A DNA stretch of 64,000 bases from Cystobasidium ongulense. Its lineage: Eukaryota > Basidiomycota > Cystobasidiomycetes > Cystobasidiales > Cystobasidiaceae. Each line of letters starts with the position of its first letter. The stretch's first letter is position 1. The stretch is from the NCBI GenBank assembly GCA_022835595.1, contig BQUP01000003.1, forward strand, positions 1,474,975 to 1,538,974, written 5' to 3'. The notes under the pieces are model-generated. The model had not been told where the DNA came from. It saw only the letters and a list, made by a program, of their open reading frames with translations, and did not search any database. A program made the position numbers and the translations under genes. Positions 10,925 through 22,415 of this stretch are shown here, piece after piece.

Positions 10925-13082
10925 ATGGGCCGCCTCAACTCGACCGGCGTCGACGAGGTCCTCACCGGCAAGATGCGCCAGCTGCTGTCAGTCGCAATAC
11001 TTGGGCCATGGCAGTCTGGCAGAGCCGATGCAATGATGCTCTCGTGAGGCATCGATACTGTGCTGACCTATGCCTTGCTTGCATTATCATCAACCATTTC
11101 AATCTGGCACTTCACGCCACCAACTCACCACACCTCAAAACATGCAAACAACAACCGACACTACATACAGCGAGAGAGCCTTTGAGTCGCCATACGAGTC
11201 CAAAGGCAAAGGGCCCGTCATGTCGTATGAAAAGTTCGTGCAGCTGCTCGACCCCGACGACGCCGTCGCACAGAAAGCGATCGATATCATTGTGCAAGAC
11301 GTCTTCACGCGTGCTCGAAGCAGGAAAGCTGCAGTTGAAGAAGCTCGTCAGTATCATCAGCCTAGCTATTCTTCTGTCGCTGCTGCTGCGGCTGCTCGAC
11401 GAGACCAGATTGGCGAGCAGGCGCGCAGAGCATGGCATGGAGAGGTACCCTCGCTGTCGCAGCGTCTCCACGGATGGCGTTATCTGAATGCAGACGAGTC
11501 TAGTAATCAACATCACAGCCATAATCAGAACCACCACCAACAGCGCTCTCCGTCACGTCAAGGAGAGGATACTGCTGAATACGACGCCATCATTGCAGAC
11601 GCTCAAAGGCAGGTGGCAAGTCCTCTTCCAATGCTAGGTCTGGTACCCGGCCAGCAAGAATCTCGCGAACAACATCTCAGTCCGCTCTTTGACAGTGTAG
11701 ACTGGCCGGATCTTAATCCAGGTACCGCTTACGGCCATGAAGCAAGTACCGGCTGGTCGGACAGCGATTCGGAATACGACGACGACACGCGGGTGCAATT
11801 AGTTGAGCGTGCCCTGTCGGCTATTCAAACACAACGTGATACCTCACGGACCAACTTGACAAGATTATCTACGATAAGCGCTGCATCGGGTGTGCCAACT
11901 ACCTCGGCATCAAGGCTTCGTATCATACAGCGTCTTGAACAACGGCGGCGAGACTTGATGGACCGAGCGGAACAACAGCGAAGTAATACAAGCAACATAA
12001 GCAACAACCGATCCTACCCAAGTTACTTCAATACTTCCTTTTCTCGAACCGCCAATGAAAATACAGAAACAAATCCTCCGCTGAATAGCGACTCGTCCAT
12101 TCCCGTCATCATTGGTGGCGACTTTTCGAATCTACCCTCCACGTCGGGCGATGGTCGACCTGAAAGTGTTGCAGAAACCATTCGTACCAACTTTGGTCCA
12201 CTGCAACGCAACAATTCAATCCGGAGGTCTGGCTTTCATTCGAATCGAGGTGAACAAAGCTCTCCTCCTAATTCAACGGCAGCTGCGAGTGCCGCCAACG
12301 CTCTTTTGCCCCGAGTGACGAACAGACCAGTCAGCATACTCCAGCCTCGTTCACCCCTCAGCATCTCACGACCCATCAACGAACCATCCGATTCAGATTC
12401 CTTCTCTAGGCGAAACGAATATCGTACTCAACGACAGCAGCTTGATACTCTGTTTGGAAGACAGGGTGGCAGTGAGATAGCATCGGAGCAGGCTTCACAG
12501 ACTCAATCTCTGGAAACCAGCTCTTTCGAAGAGTTTTCTCGATTGTCCCGAGAAAATGACAGGTTAGAGAGAGATGAGGAGAGAACAAGCCACGAACAGG
12601 GACTGGAACCGACATCATCAGCATCCGTCATTTCCGGTTTGCCTCGCTTTCGGTTGCTCTCGCCAAGCTTTGACCCGATGTTGAGCACATCACCTATGGA
12701 TGGTGATGTTGTTAACGAAATCCTGGGCTCCTCAAGCAGCGTTGCTGGACTGGGACCGATGTCGACCAGCTCGAATACATCGCGCGTGCCTCACATCACG
12801 CCGGATGGTAGAAGGAGCATCATTCCGCCTCGAGCGCCCATTCTGTCCAGGCGGTCATTCCCATTGGATAGCACGGTGACATCGCCCGCGGCAATGACCA
12901 GCGGAAGTCCTGCAGGTCATGCGGCAGCAGCTACAGCAACTCGCCCTTCCACCGGTCAGCAGCCTCAGCGTGCACACAGCGTGCCGGAACGTGGACAGGT
13001 GTATCGACGTGAGGAGATTCTGTCGCTGGCACAATTCTTGGATGAAGACAGTCTGCAAGTCCTCCGTAGTGACAGTATTTGA
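10925..13082 (+). CDS. unknown Ser-rich, largely disordered protein
   Basis: I do not recognise this gene. The long exon 11171-13082 encodes over 630 residues rich in Ser, Arg, Gln and Asn. It contains a His/Gln-rich patch (about residues 140-155) and a short C-terminal helix-like segment, E-E-I-L-S-L-A-Q-F-L-D-E-D. A first exon at 10925-10986 (M-G-R-L-N-S-T-G-V-D-E-V-L) joins it in phase through a 184-nt intron, giving 657 aa. A second in-phase donor at 11043/11044 would give a 127-nt intron instead. A start inside the long frame (11070 or 11142) is the alternative. The N-terminal 90 residues (Y-E-K-F-V-Q-L-L-D-P-D-D-A-V) look folded and the rest looks disordered. Confidence 0.6.
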
Positions 13083-13354
13083 GGTAGCCATCGTTTCATT
13101 GTAGCCGCATATCGGAGTGTGTAATGTAGTCAGGGCTTTGAGAAGGTTCACGGGCGATCTTCTCTCTAGCAAAGCAAGTCTCAATATTCGCCTGTCTATC
13201 CATCCGGTCAATGTGTATCGCATCCTCAGTTGAAGTCGGAACTATCCTCCTGGAGGTAGGCCTGCAGATCTCTGGCTCTGACTAGCCTGGGCCGACAAGA
13301 CGGTCGATGAAAGCGGGCGTAATTGCAGTACTCGCTGAGAAGCAGTCTGCAGTA

Positions 13355-13902
13355 TTATAAGACAACAATGGTCGATGGCGTGTACTTCTTGGTGTTGTAG
13401 ACAGACTTGCCGACCTGTTCATCACACACTTTGCAATCAGCCAATGCCGCATGCGGGCAAAGCATCGACAGAGCATGCCCGTCCAGCTTGCAAGCGACGG
13501 AAGCCAGCTCACCTCCCAGCCGTCGACATCCTTCATGATCTCCTGCTCCCTCGCTAATGCTGCTTGCGAGCGTCTGTACACATCGCGGTCGCCTTCTGCC
13601 ATGATGAGCGGGACGAGGTGGATTCTCGACCACGCCTTTTCGCGTTGGAGTTCTCTGTAGACGTTCCATGCATCAGCGACTGGCTAATACATGGATAAGT
13701 GATTGTGCATGGCCCACCTTCGCTCTAGATTACCCAGACCCAGCCTCCAGAAGCCAAAAGCGCAAATGGTAAAGATGCCTCCAAAGACGACGGCTCCTCC
13801 AGGCCCTCGGACAGGCAGGTTGCGCCTGTAGCGGACATGCTCGAAGCCTCCTGGCGGCGGAAGGTCCTGGCCGTACGGCGGCGTGCTCTGTGCCTTTGAC
13901 AT
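13355..13902 (-). CDS. NDUFA13: NADH dehydrogenase (complex I) subunit GRIM-19/NDUFA13
   Basis: Accessory subunit of mitochondrial complex I in the inner membrane. Exons on the minus strand: 13718-13902, 13513-13654, 13355-13414. They sum to 387 nt (128 aa), which closes. Residues 10-30 hold Q-D-L-P-P-P-G-G-F and R-Y-R-R-N-L-P, followed by one membrane helix (V-F-G-G-I-F-T-I-C-A-F-G-F-W). The R-E-L-Q-R-E-K-A-W-S-R-I and A-E-x-D-R-D-x-Y-R-R segments are family signatures, and A-L-A-R-E-Q-E-I-M-K-D-V leads into the C-terminal Y-N-T-K-K-Y-T-P. An in-frame Met upstream (13968) would add 22 residues unlike the family, so the start at 13902 is preferred. Length is normal for fungi. Confidence 0.95.
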
Positions 13903-14320
13903 GGCTGCGTCGTGTCCTGTTGCTGGTTGGCGTGCTGTCAAGCTGGTTGGTCGAATCCAGGATGGCAAGGACGTCTAGCGAGGTGTGAGTAGAGTCGAGA
14001 AAGTCATGTCATTCATTAAAGCAAAGCAAGTCCCTTCCCTGTCCAAATTATCTGTATTACTGTCGTTGTCTGAAGGTACTGCATATGAGAATGTGCTATC
14101 GTACACCGGGTCACAAAGTCCATGTAGTAAGTAATTAAGTAGCTAGGGTACAATAGATTGCCATTTATACAGGATGCTTGCTTGTATGTGTCGTAGGCAT
14201 AGGTACTTGCAGTCAACATATCTGATACTAATCAGTGGGTCTCGTGTATTCGTTTCCGTATCTAGTCTTTCAATGTTTCATTCTTTATTCTCGATTGTTT
14301 CCATCTCTTAAAGTGGTAGA
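13903..14320. other. intergenic region between two minus-strand genes
   Basis: AT-richer 418-base stretch that contains the GRIM-19 promoter and the 3' end of the fusion gene. An AATAAA-type signal in minus orientation lies at 14284-14289, about 30 nt beyond the stop at 14321, and could direct polyadenylation. Nothing else identified. Confidence 0.55.
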
Positions 14321-17300
14321 CTATGAAGCATCGCCATTCACCAGCTTCTCTTGGTCGAGAAGCATAATAACAGCCTGCTCGCTAGGACCTTGGAATGCAT
14401 TCGGTCCATCTTCAAACTTGTACACCCGCTTGACTACAGGTTTGAGCTGCCCTGATTCTGCAATCTCTCGTAAGCGGATGAGCGCTGCACGAGCATCGGC
14501 GTCCACGCTTGGGAACCAATACATTATATTTTTCTGCAGAGATTGGAATTGTCAGATGTGTTGCTGTGGCTAGCAAGAATTGGCGAGCTCACCCTATCTC
14601 TGTTTTTAAAGAGCGCTTTCAACGACTTCCGCCAGTTGGCTTTGGCAGTTGGCATGGACAAGGCATCTCCCACGGTCGTGACTAGCACAGAGAAAAACAA
14701 TGTCAGCCTTGATCGAGCTACAGTAGGGTACCAAACCATCCTTACCAAAGTACCCATCATCATGGAGTATACGCTTTGAAGCATCATACAGTTTCCTTCC
14801 TCCAATCGTATCCAATACAGCGTCATATGTCGATTCTCTCAAGCTTTGTAAAGCAGCGACCGGATCGCCGCATAACGTTTCCGACGCTCCAAGCTGTCTC
14901 AATATCGAATCTCCATCCGAAAAATCTGCAGGGTAATGACCTATCATCCAGAGATCACCTCCAGGACGTAAGCTATGGCCTAATTGAAGTGCCAATGCCC
15001 CGACACCTTCATGTGCGTTCAAGATGATAAGCTTGGAGCCTCGTTGAAGCGTCGAGCAGAGCTCATCCATCGCTTGGAAGGCTGAAATGCCAGATAACGC
15101 GACGGCTGCTATTTGTTCCAAGCTAAGAACGCCATTGGGCGCTTGCGATAGCATGCCTCGCTGTACTGTAACGTACTCAGCGAGTGCTCCGGACTGAAGT
15201 GAGGAGAAGCAGGAACGATTCAGCCACCAACAGAGGACCAATCGAGCTAGAGACTAACGTACCTTTCGCAAGTCCGCTAGACCATAAACAAAATCTCCTT
15301 TCTTGACCTTACTAGCATCAACAGCATCGCCACACTCTAGCACTCTACCAACGAAAGCTCTTCCAGGAACAAAACCATACCCTTGTCCTCTAGTATGTAA
15401 GATTTCCACTTTAGCTCTATCCCAAAAATCAAGAGCACAAGCGAAAACTTGTACTAGACATTCATCTCCTCTAACTTTATGTGGTACTGGTGTAAGATTT
15501 GAATATGTAACAGTAGCTTTAGAATCAATACTACCGTTCAAATGGTCAGGTAATTTCGGATTTTGTCGAAGTGTCTTCTGTGTATTGTTACGCCAGAAAG
15601 AACGTCCCAAAGTTTGAGTAGCGTTTGAAGTGAGAGTTATAGCTCGCATAGTTGAGTTTGATGTCGGTAAGGTAATCTTGCCGGAACTGAAATTCCCCAC
15701 TGAGAATGGTTTCACGCCCGTCTTTGCATTTAGCCGTTGTGTAGAAGGTACCGTCATGACAGACATGATACCTTGAGAGCGAGCTCCAACAGACCCTGCA
15801 TCAGAAGTGGGTGCCATCGGGTGAGCATTACCATTCGGGATCGAAGTGTTGCTAACGTTCGGTCCTTGCGAAACATATATCCCCGATAAATCATCCGTCC
15901 CGTTAGGCATGCGCTGACTATCGTCAAATGCAGTCATGATATTGGGCATATCAGGAGAGGCCTGCATATCTCTTGACTGTCGACGACGTAAACTATTTTG
16001 CTGCTGCATCGCAGACGCTTGATATGCGCCAGCACGGGAAGGATAGTGGAAAGGAGCGTTCGCACTATCTCCGCTTGCTCTGCTCGAAGTACTCTGCGCT
16101 CTCGAAGGAGGTAAGCTCGTATTAAGAGCCGACCTGTCGACAGCGACCATTTGTACTTCAGCTGTCGATTTCGGCATTCCATTGTGCATAATTGGCTGTT
16201 GTGTGGATGTGACTCCGTCTTTCATTGATGCGGTAGGGGTGGGCACTGAGTATGAAGATCCAGTAGAAGCAGTTTCGACGCTAATTTGACGTGCAGGTGT
16301 TTGCCCATTATATAGTTGTTGTTGCTGCTGTTGGTGTTGACCCTGGTGTCCGCCAGTGGGGAATGGGATCCCAGATTGGTGCATTTCGGTCCCCTGAACA
16401 ATGTTCATTACATGCCCATCAATAATGACCGATCTACGATTCGGGTCATAAAGAACATTTGAATCTTTAGAATTATCCGATTCTGTTCTAACAAGGTATA
16501 CCTTCGGGGGTCCAATTGTCAGATTCTCCTGATTAGCGGGAGTTGCACGACCGCTACCGGTGGGTGTCGGAGAGAGGCTAGAAGTCGGAGGTGAGGGCGT
16601 ATGTTTTTGAATAGGTGATAGCATAGCAAAGTAATTTTTACCATCGTTATTATCCCAATGAGCTTGATTTGTACTTCCATTCTCCAATCTCAAAGCAAGC
16701 TGTACATCAGCTCCATTCGTACCGGGTGGGAGGAGCCAAGTGAATTGATATCGTTTCATTTCCTCAGGTGCGACGCCAAATGAAGCGTGTATAGGAGTAG
16801 CTACTACTTCTTCGTAATTTGCCCAATTGTTCCATGTTAAACGGGCGAAGATCATAGCTAAATCGTGTACTGCAAGAACGAGCACCGTGCCTTGCAGAGA
16901 GCGAGAGACCAGATGCGGGTCAAAGGTAGACAGTGCTGAGAGTGATTCTAGTCTTATTGGTGGACCAATATTGAATATTGGCACAGGCACGATACCCGCG
17001 GCGATAATAACGTCTGTCTGCTTGAGTGGCCCTTCTAGCACTGACTGCGTTTGGGCCTCATAAGGCTTCGTAGCTGGAGGAGCCGTATCCGCCTCTGACA
17101 TGCCTTGTTTCAGTGTTTCAGTGCCGGGTGGGGTGGAGGACCAAGGAGCTCCAGGTGGTGCTTCTTCCGCGATTGACGTATCAGGTGGAGTACTAGGAGG
17201 AGTAGCGAATTCCGAAGCTGGAGTTTGGACTAGTTCTTCTCGAGTAGGTTCACCTTCTTCAGCTTCAGACCTGGAAATCTGGGAAGAGTTTTGAGCGACG

Positions 17301-18851
17301 GCTTGTGACGTAAGAGGCATGATAGTCTGCTGCTGTGGTGGATGTGAATTGAAATACATCGTAGGACCTCTTGACGAGGATTGCGTAGGACCTGACGCAG
17401 ATGAAACCTGTTTGGGCGTGTTGGTAGCTTGGAAAGTTTCGTCTGCCCCAGAGAGACCTGATTCTTCTTCGTCCGCTTCTTGAACGACCTCCATGACCCG
17501 CTCAAGTAAGCCTGCTTTTGCCAATGCTTCGACGACTTGCTCGGGCGTACGCTGCGTAATAAATGATCGGTAAGCACAAGAAGAGGAATTACAGGTTTCA
17601 TCAGCACCAGATCAGACTTACCTTCTTCTTTGACGGAGAAGCAGGTGGTGTAGGCATATTCATCAGATTATTCTTCAACGTGTTGGAATGCAGATCCAGG
17701 GGTTTTCCAGAGGACCCCCTAGCAGACGTTGAAGCCGTGGATCTCGTGCTTTTCTTGCTTCCCGTGGAAGAGACAGAAGTAGATCTCTGTCTTTCTGCAT
17801 GTCTAGTTGCTCCGTTCGGAGGCCCTCCGGCAGATGAGTCCGATGCGACTGGATCCAGACCGGACTTGTGTCGTTGTTTCTGAGTTTGGCGAGAGGCCAC
17901 TTTGGTGCGTAAGGCGTATGAAGCTTCTGAGCCCGCGTGCGAGGAGCCGTCTTGGGATGAGGTTGGGCTTGCTCTTCCATCTCTTGGTATGTCAAGATGG
18001 TTTGGAGTATTTGCAGCAACTTGTGCATTTGTCTTAGAACCGGTAGCCGTGTCAGGCTGCATGCTATAGCGTCTCGAAGGCTGTGGATCCCTATCCATGA
18101 GCTTCTTCGTGCTGCTGAGCGTACTCTTGCGCTGTACTATGGCATTCGCAGGATTGCTGGTAGATATGACAGTTCCGGATGCTTCTGATCGTCGGACTAG
18201 GCCTGGTCCTCCAAGCGAGTTATGCCATAGCCCCATTGAATTAGCTTGCTGAGCTGTCTGAGTGACCTTTTCAGACTTGCTTCCTCTTCTAACGGACAAT
18301 CTCCTGCTTTGAGAGAGAGTACTTCCAGCATCTGAACCACCACCATCGATTGATGAAGCTGTTGAAAAGGTACGATTGCGCTTTGAGCGTCCGTATCCTC
18401 CTATATCAGACATGATTTCCAGATTGTCTCGCTCGTTGAAGAGTGCAGGATTGAGATCTCCAAAAGTGACACTCCTTCGCTTGTCTCCTGCGGGAGAGTA
18501 TCTGTCTGAACTCTGGATGGCGGCGGAGTTGGATGCTCTTAACCTGGAAGTGGATGAAGGGTCATAGGACATGCCTACATCCGACGCAGCGTATGATCTT
18601 CTGGACGGTTTGAGAGCAGACAAGCTCGAGTATCTCTTCCTGCTGCTGTCTCCATTGATGGATCCGCCATAGTTGCCTGTGTCATCAGCGTCAAGCCTGC
18701 CACCTGGACGGTTCGAGGTCCCGCTTTCGCCAGAGCGGAACGACAGGAGCGAAGCATTGTCTGCGACACTTCCACCTGCATCGCTGAGGCCACTGAGGTA
18801 GCTTCTGGACGGTCTCTTGCCTAGCTTTTGCGTGAGGGATGGTTTGGGCAT
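14321..18851 (-). CDS. fusion protein: RVxF-like motif, CBM21-like domain, MDR quinone reductase-like domain
   Basis: Five exons (minus): 17622-18851, 15263-17551, 14746-15193, 14593-14717, 14321-14533. They sum to 4,305 nt (1,434 aa), which closes. Residues 1-600 are Ser-rich and mostly disordered. R-R-S-V-T-F-G-D (residues 125-132, DNA about 18456-18479) fits the RVxF docking motif for protein phosphatase 1. Residues about 614-719 (16625-16942) resemble a CBM21 glycogen-binding module: G-T-V-L-V, W-N-N-W-A-N-Y and the terminal W-D-N-N-D-G-K-N-Y. This pair is the layout of glycogen-targeting PP1 subunits (Gac1/PPP1R3). After about 350 Ser/Gln-rich residues comes a medium-chain dehydrogenase/quinone-reductase fold (about 1085-1434) with V-P-G-R-A-F-V-G-R-V and a nucleotide loop H-E-G-V-G-A-L-A-L. 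Exon 2 is one uninterrupted frame running from the CBM21 region into the MDR domain, so the fusion is not made by splicing. Confidence 0.85.
16625..16942 (-). other. CBM21-like carbohydrate-binding domain (within the fusion gene)
   Basis: Domain-level annotation. The pattern G-T-V, then A-R-L-T-W-N-N-W, F-T-W-L-L-P-P, V-Q-L-A-L-R-L and A-H-W-D-N-N-D-G-K-N-Y follows the CBM21 order of beta-strands and the conserved Trp/Asn glycogen-contact motif. Assignment is by eye. Confidence 0.7.
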
Positions 18852-18881
18852 GATGTTGGATGATTGTGGCTTGCCTCCCGC

Positions 18882-18901
18882 GGCTGGCTGGCTGGCTGGC
18901 T
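18882..18901. repeat. GGCT tetranucleotide microsatellite
   Basis: Five perfect GGCT copies just upstream of the minus-strand start codon at 18851, so likely in its 5' leader. Confidence 0.85.
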
Positions 18902-19120
18902 TTGAAGCTGGATGCAAGGCCACCAGCAGCGGTGCGCACTCAGCTATGCGCGAGGCTGGCTGCGGTGAGCAGTTCTCTTGTGCTTTGATGAGCGGTGGAG
19001 AGTGAGTTGGATGAAGCAAAGATGCCTGCTGGATGGTGGTTATGTGCTGGAGTTATCGAGGATGATCGACAAAGTCATCGACAAGCAGGCACGCTGGAGC
19101 TCTTTCTTCTCGCATCTGTA

Positions 19121-19144
19121 CTGACTGACTGACTGACTGACTGA
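19121..19144. repeat. CTGA tetranucleotide microsatellite, six copies
   Basis: Six perfect CTGA units, 69 bases upstream of the hydrolase start codon at 19213. Copy number could vary between strains. Confidence 0.9.
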
Positions 19145-19212
19145 ACATTGACAATACTCTGGCTATCTCACTGTCCCGCTGCACGAACACCCGCAAGAAC
19201 GAGCCTGCCACC

Positions 19213-20772
19213 ATGTCGCTCATCGGCACACCCTCGGCGGCCACATCCACGTCAAAGCAATCATCCAACAACCCAGCACTCGCCGTCCTCGTATTCGTCC
19301 ACGGCTTCAAAGGCGACGACAAGACATTCGGAGACTATCCCAGTCGCTTGCAGCATAGCATCGCGTCGACGTTGGGACCCGGTTCGGATGTCCATGCATG
19401 GGTATACCCCTCCTTCGATACAAGAGGTGAACTAGGACAATGTGTCCATAGTTTCGGAGAATGGCTTACTACTAGAGTCGCTGAACTAGAAATGGAGACT
19501 GCTTCTAAAGCACCCGATGGGAAGAAATCACTCGCTAGAGTCGTGCTCGTGGGTCATAGCATGGGCGGAATCGTAATTGCCGACTTTGCGAGTTCTATTG
19601 CAAAGAGAGGAAGCAAGAATATGGATATATGGCCCAAAGTAGTCGGTGTGCTAGCCTATGACACGCCGTGTAAGCATAGTCTGCTCCATTTCCGTATGTC
19701 TACCTACTAATCGAGTATGTACCCCGCCATAGACCTAGGTGTCCACCCAGGCACGTTCAAGAACTCTGCAACCGACGCATGGGGATATGTTCAGCAAGCA
19801 CAAGCAGTAGCGTCTTCAGTTGGAATAGGCTGGACTTTCTTGAACAACACCACCAATAACAATGGCAAGGGCACATCCACAAAGAGCGGCAACTCCTCCT
19901 CATCAAGCAGTAGTACAGCTTCGAAAGGAAAAGGAAAGCAAAAAGCCACACATCAAGATGTGAACGAATCTTCTAATATAACAAATCAATTGGCTCAAGC
20001 TGGTAAAACTGCAACTAGTAGCATGGCAAAAGCTGGTCCTGCTTGGCAGAAATATGGTTATGCAGCAGCTGGTGCAGCGGCGTGAGTGCTTGTCTTCCAA
20101 CTCTACTGATGCCTGCATCAGACCTTGAACCAGATCTTGCTAAAGCCTTCCCGTGTTTCTTCACTTGCGTCTAGATTCGCTGCCGCTGCTGGAACAGCTT
20201 GGTACGGCAGACAAACAATAGTAGATACAGCTACAAATAGTCAATTATGGGTTACTTCACATCTTGAATTTGTGGGTGTACTCTTTAAGAGTACTGACAT
20301 GAGAGAACGATTGGAAGAATTACTTGATCTGGAAGAGAATAACGTTCAATTTTTCTGGTAAGTCATTCGCCAACCTCCTTTTGTAACGCTCGAAGCACCG
20401 CTGGCCAAACTGAATTCGCGAACCGCTTTCTTCAGCTACTATACTCAATTAGAAGGTGTGGATAGGACTTTTATAATTCTACCTACACTAGCAAGTCTGC
20501 CAGAATCATATATCAAAGCTCAAAAAAGATTCTCAGCAAGTAAGAATTTAAAAGCTAAGAATGAAATAGAGGCGTAAGTCCAAGAGATTCTGACGGGAGC
20601 TCAGCTCGTCCCTTGATCCTTGCATAAAAGTACAACAATGACTGATTTTTCTTCCCTCATTGATAGGCATACTGCCATGTTTGACCCGGATTATGATGCG
20701 GTTTATACTTTAGGTCAGGAGTCGGCTATGATGATATTGAGGTGGTTGAGAAGTGACGGAAGGCAAAAGTAA
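19213..20772 (+). CDS. alpha/beta hydrolase (DUF676/lipase-like)
   Basis: Exons 19213-19669, 19733-20081, 20175-20357, 20436-20573 and 20667-20772 sum to 1,233 nt (410 aa), which closes. The N-terminal half is a lipase-type alpha/beta hydrolase: L-V-F-V-H-G-F-K-G-D-D (oxyanion strand and loop, about residues 29-38) and the nucleophile elbow V-L-V-G-H-S-M-G-G. D-T-P-Y-L-G-V-H-P-G after intron 1 follows the usual core. A linker rich in Asn, Ser and Lys (about 195-235) separates it from a C-terminal Ala-rich segment (Y-G-Y-A-A-A-G-A-A-A-F-A-A-A-A-G) that could associate with membranes. The end (R-T-F-I-I-L-P-T-L and later residues) resembles conserved C-terminal parts of uncharacterised fungal relatives. 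Substrate unknown, lipid ester hydrolysis is an inference. Confidence 0.85.
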
Positions 20773-21382
20773 ATTGTGCTGCAGGCAATATGAAGACACG
20801 ATTTCATTTTGGTACGCGAAACCAGATTCGGCTAGTCGGGCTAGGCGGAAAGATAGAACAGGCCGGTTGCTCACTACAGGAAAGTCTCCTTCAATGCATG
20901 TTTGTATGGAAACACATGTGCCAGTCGTGCGGGTAGCACTCTTCTTGAATAAGCTGGCATTCCGCATCAGCACATATATCCGCGTCGACGATAGATCCCT
21001 ACTCCAGACTGAGTGACCGTCGCAACCGGGTCCACCGACATCCGACTCGATCTGCAAGCACATTCGCTGACCGGGCGAGCCGAAACGAGAAGATGGAAGG
21101 TAGAAGCGGGTCTACCGAAGTGCAGTGCGGACGATTAAATCAAGGAGCCAGGCAATCTACCATATATAGAACGCGCAAAAGCGAGAGGTGCGCATCCCTG
21201 TGGCAGCCAAAGCTCGAAGCGTTAGATGACAGGCTCTGCTGTCCTCATGTTGTTCTTATATGTATATAAATTGCAATGCTCAGTCAACATTGTGGACATG
21301 GAGTATTCCACGTCTGTGTCTATCTGCCGGTCACATTGCCCTACACGAGACTGGCCAATTGGCCCCAATAGACGTAGCTCTC
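20773..21382. other. convergent 3' region, hydrolase and NDUFB7
   Basis: About 610 bases between facing stop codons. A TATA-like string (atatataa) occurs near 21259-21266, but no gene follows it. Nothing else recognised. Confidence 0.5.
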
Positions 21383-21965
21383 CTACTCTTCCGTCAGCGA
21401 TTCTTGCTTCTGTTGCGATAGTTGCTTCATGCGGTCGACGAAGCTGTTGAGGGAATGGGTCCACATTAGTCTGCGGTACTTCTTTACAAGTTATTGTGCT
21501 CTGTCCACCCACTCGTCGTATTGGCATCTGTGGCAGATCACAAATCAGCTTATTTCTTGCGTACCCACAGCTATAGCATACTCTCAACTCACTTTTCATA
21601 TGTATGGCTGATGGAGAGGGAATGAATTGGATTGATTGATCGTCAGTATGTAGCTGGATGATAGCCCATCCACAATGCAGTATCGACACACCGTTCGTCG
21701 GAGCATTCTAAGCAGACACAGCACAGTCAGTAGTGCTAAAAGACAGGTTCTCTACGGATAGACGCTCACTCCATGGGGCGTAGAGAGTCGCATGTCTGCA
21801 CTTCTGCAGTGGGATCAAGAGGGCGGAGCAGTTGTCCCTCCAGCTGCGAGCACAAAGCAACGAATCAGCCTGGCGGATCTTGACGAACAACGAGGGTCAC
21901 TGGACCCACCCCAAGGCTATCCTGTTCTGTCTGTTGTCTTCTGCAGATGCGACTTGGGTGGCCAT
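21383..21965 (-). CDS. NDUFB7: NADH dehydrogenase (complex I) subunit NDUFB7/B18
   Basis: CHCH-fold subunit of complex I facing the intermembrane space. This small gene is broken into six exons: 21910-21965, 21770-21843, 21692-21707, 21593-21607, 21513-21527, 21383-21443. They sum to 237 nt (78 aa), which closes, and three consecutive exons are 16, 15 and 15 nt. Joined, they read W-R-D-N-C-S-A-L-L-I-P-L-Q-K-C, then A-P-W-K-C-S-D-E-R-H-T-Y-E-K-C-Q-Y-D-D-F. These carry the paired Cx9C-type cysteines and the L-I-P-L-x-K-C-R signature of the family. All introns are GT-AG, 62-85 nt. Without the micro-exons both the frame and the third and fourth cysteines are lost. It is divergent to MBP1 with 450 bases between starts. 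Confidence 0.93.
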
Positions 21966-22415
21966 GTTGGATGAATTGACGAATTGACGGCTACAGGATG
22001 CTCGGATTGATGAGCTTCTTTCGCTGGAGTGCGTGCTGACTATACTCACTCCGAGTCTGTGTATGCTGTGCCCTTCCTCCGCTTGTGCTTTGCTCTGTCC
22101 AGATGGTGTGAATCCAACGCCTTCCCTGTCTGCTCCCTGCTCTTTCTCTTCTTCCTTCACCCAACCTGGAATCAAAGCAAAGCCGCAGCGGGAGAATACA
22201 CGGTGGAGAGCAAGACACCGCACATCGACTGCTGCAGGAAAGACACACTGCTGCAAACCCCCTCCAGACACTCACCTGCTCGTCACGCCGGTGTGGCCAG
22301 CAAGTCGCCAGACCGCGTCGCGCGCAGACAGCAGGCGATCCCGTGATCCAATTGACGGCAACAGCAGGCCACCCAGCAAGCATCTCTACGCCCTCTCGGT
22401 CCCTTGGTCGTCGCC
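21966..22415. promoter_or_regulatory. divergent promoter region, NDUFB7 and MBP1
   Basis: 450 bases between two outward-facing start codons, pyrimidine-rich toward the middle (about 22100-22160). It must contain both promoters. I saw no convincing MCB (ACGCGT) site that would suggest autoregulation of MBP1. Confidence 0.55.

Larger units (their letters stand above)
18852..19212. promoter_or_regulatory. divergent promoter region, fusion gene and alpha/beta hydrolase
   Basis: Two start codons 361 bases apart face away from each other, so this stretch must hold both promoters and both 5' leaders. It contains two tetranucleotide repeats, (GGCT) near 18882-18901 and (CTGA)6 at 19121-19144. No clear TATA box was seen. 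Confidence 0.6.
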
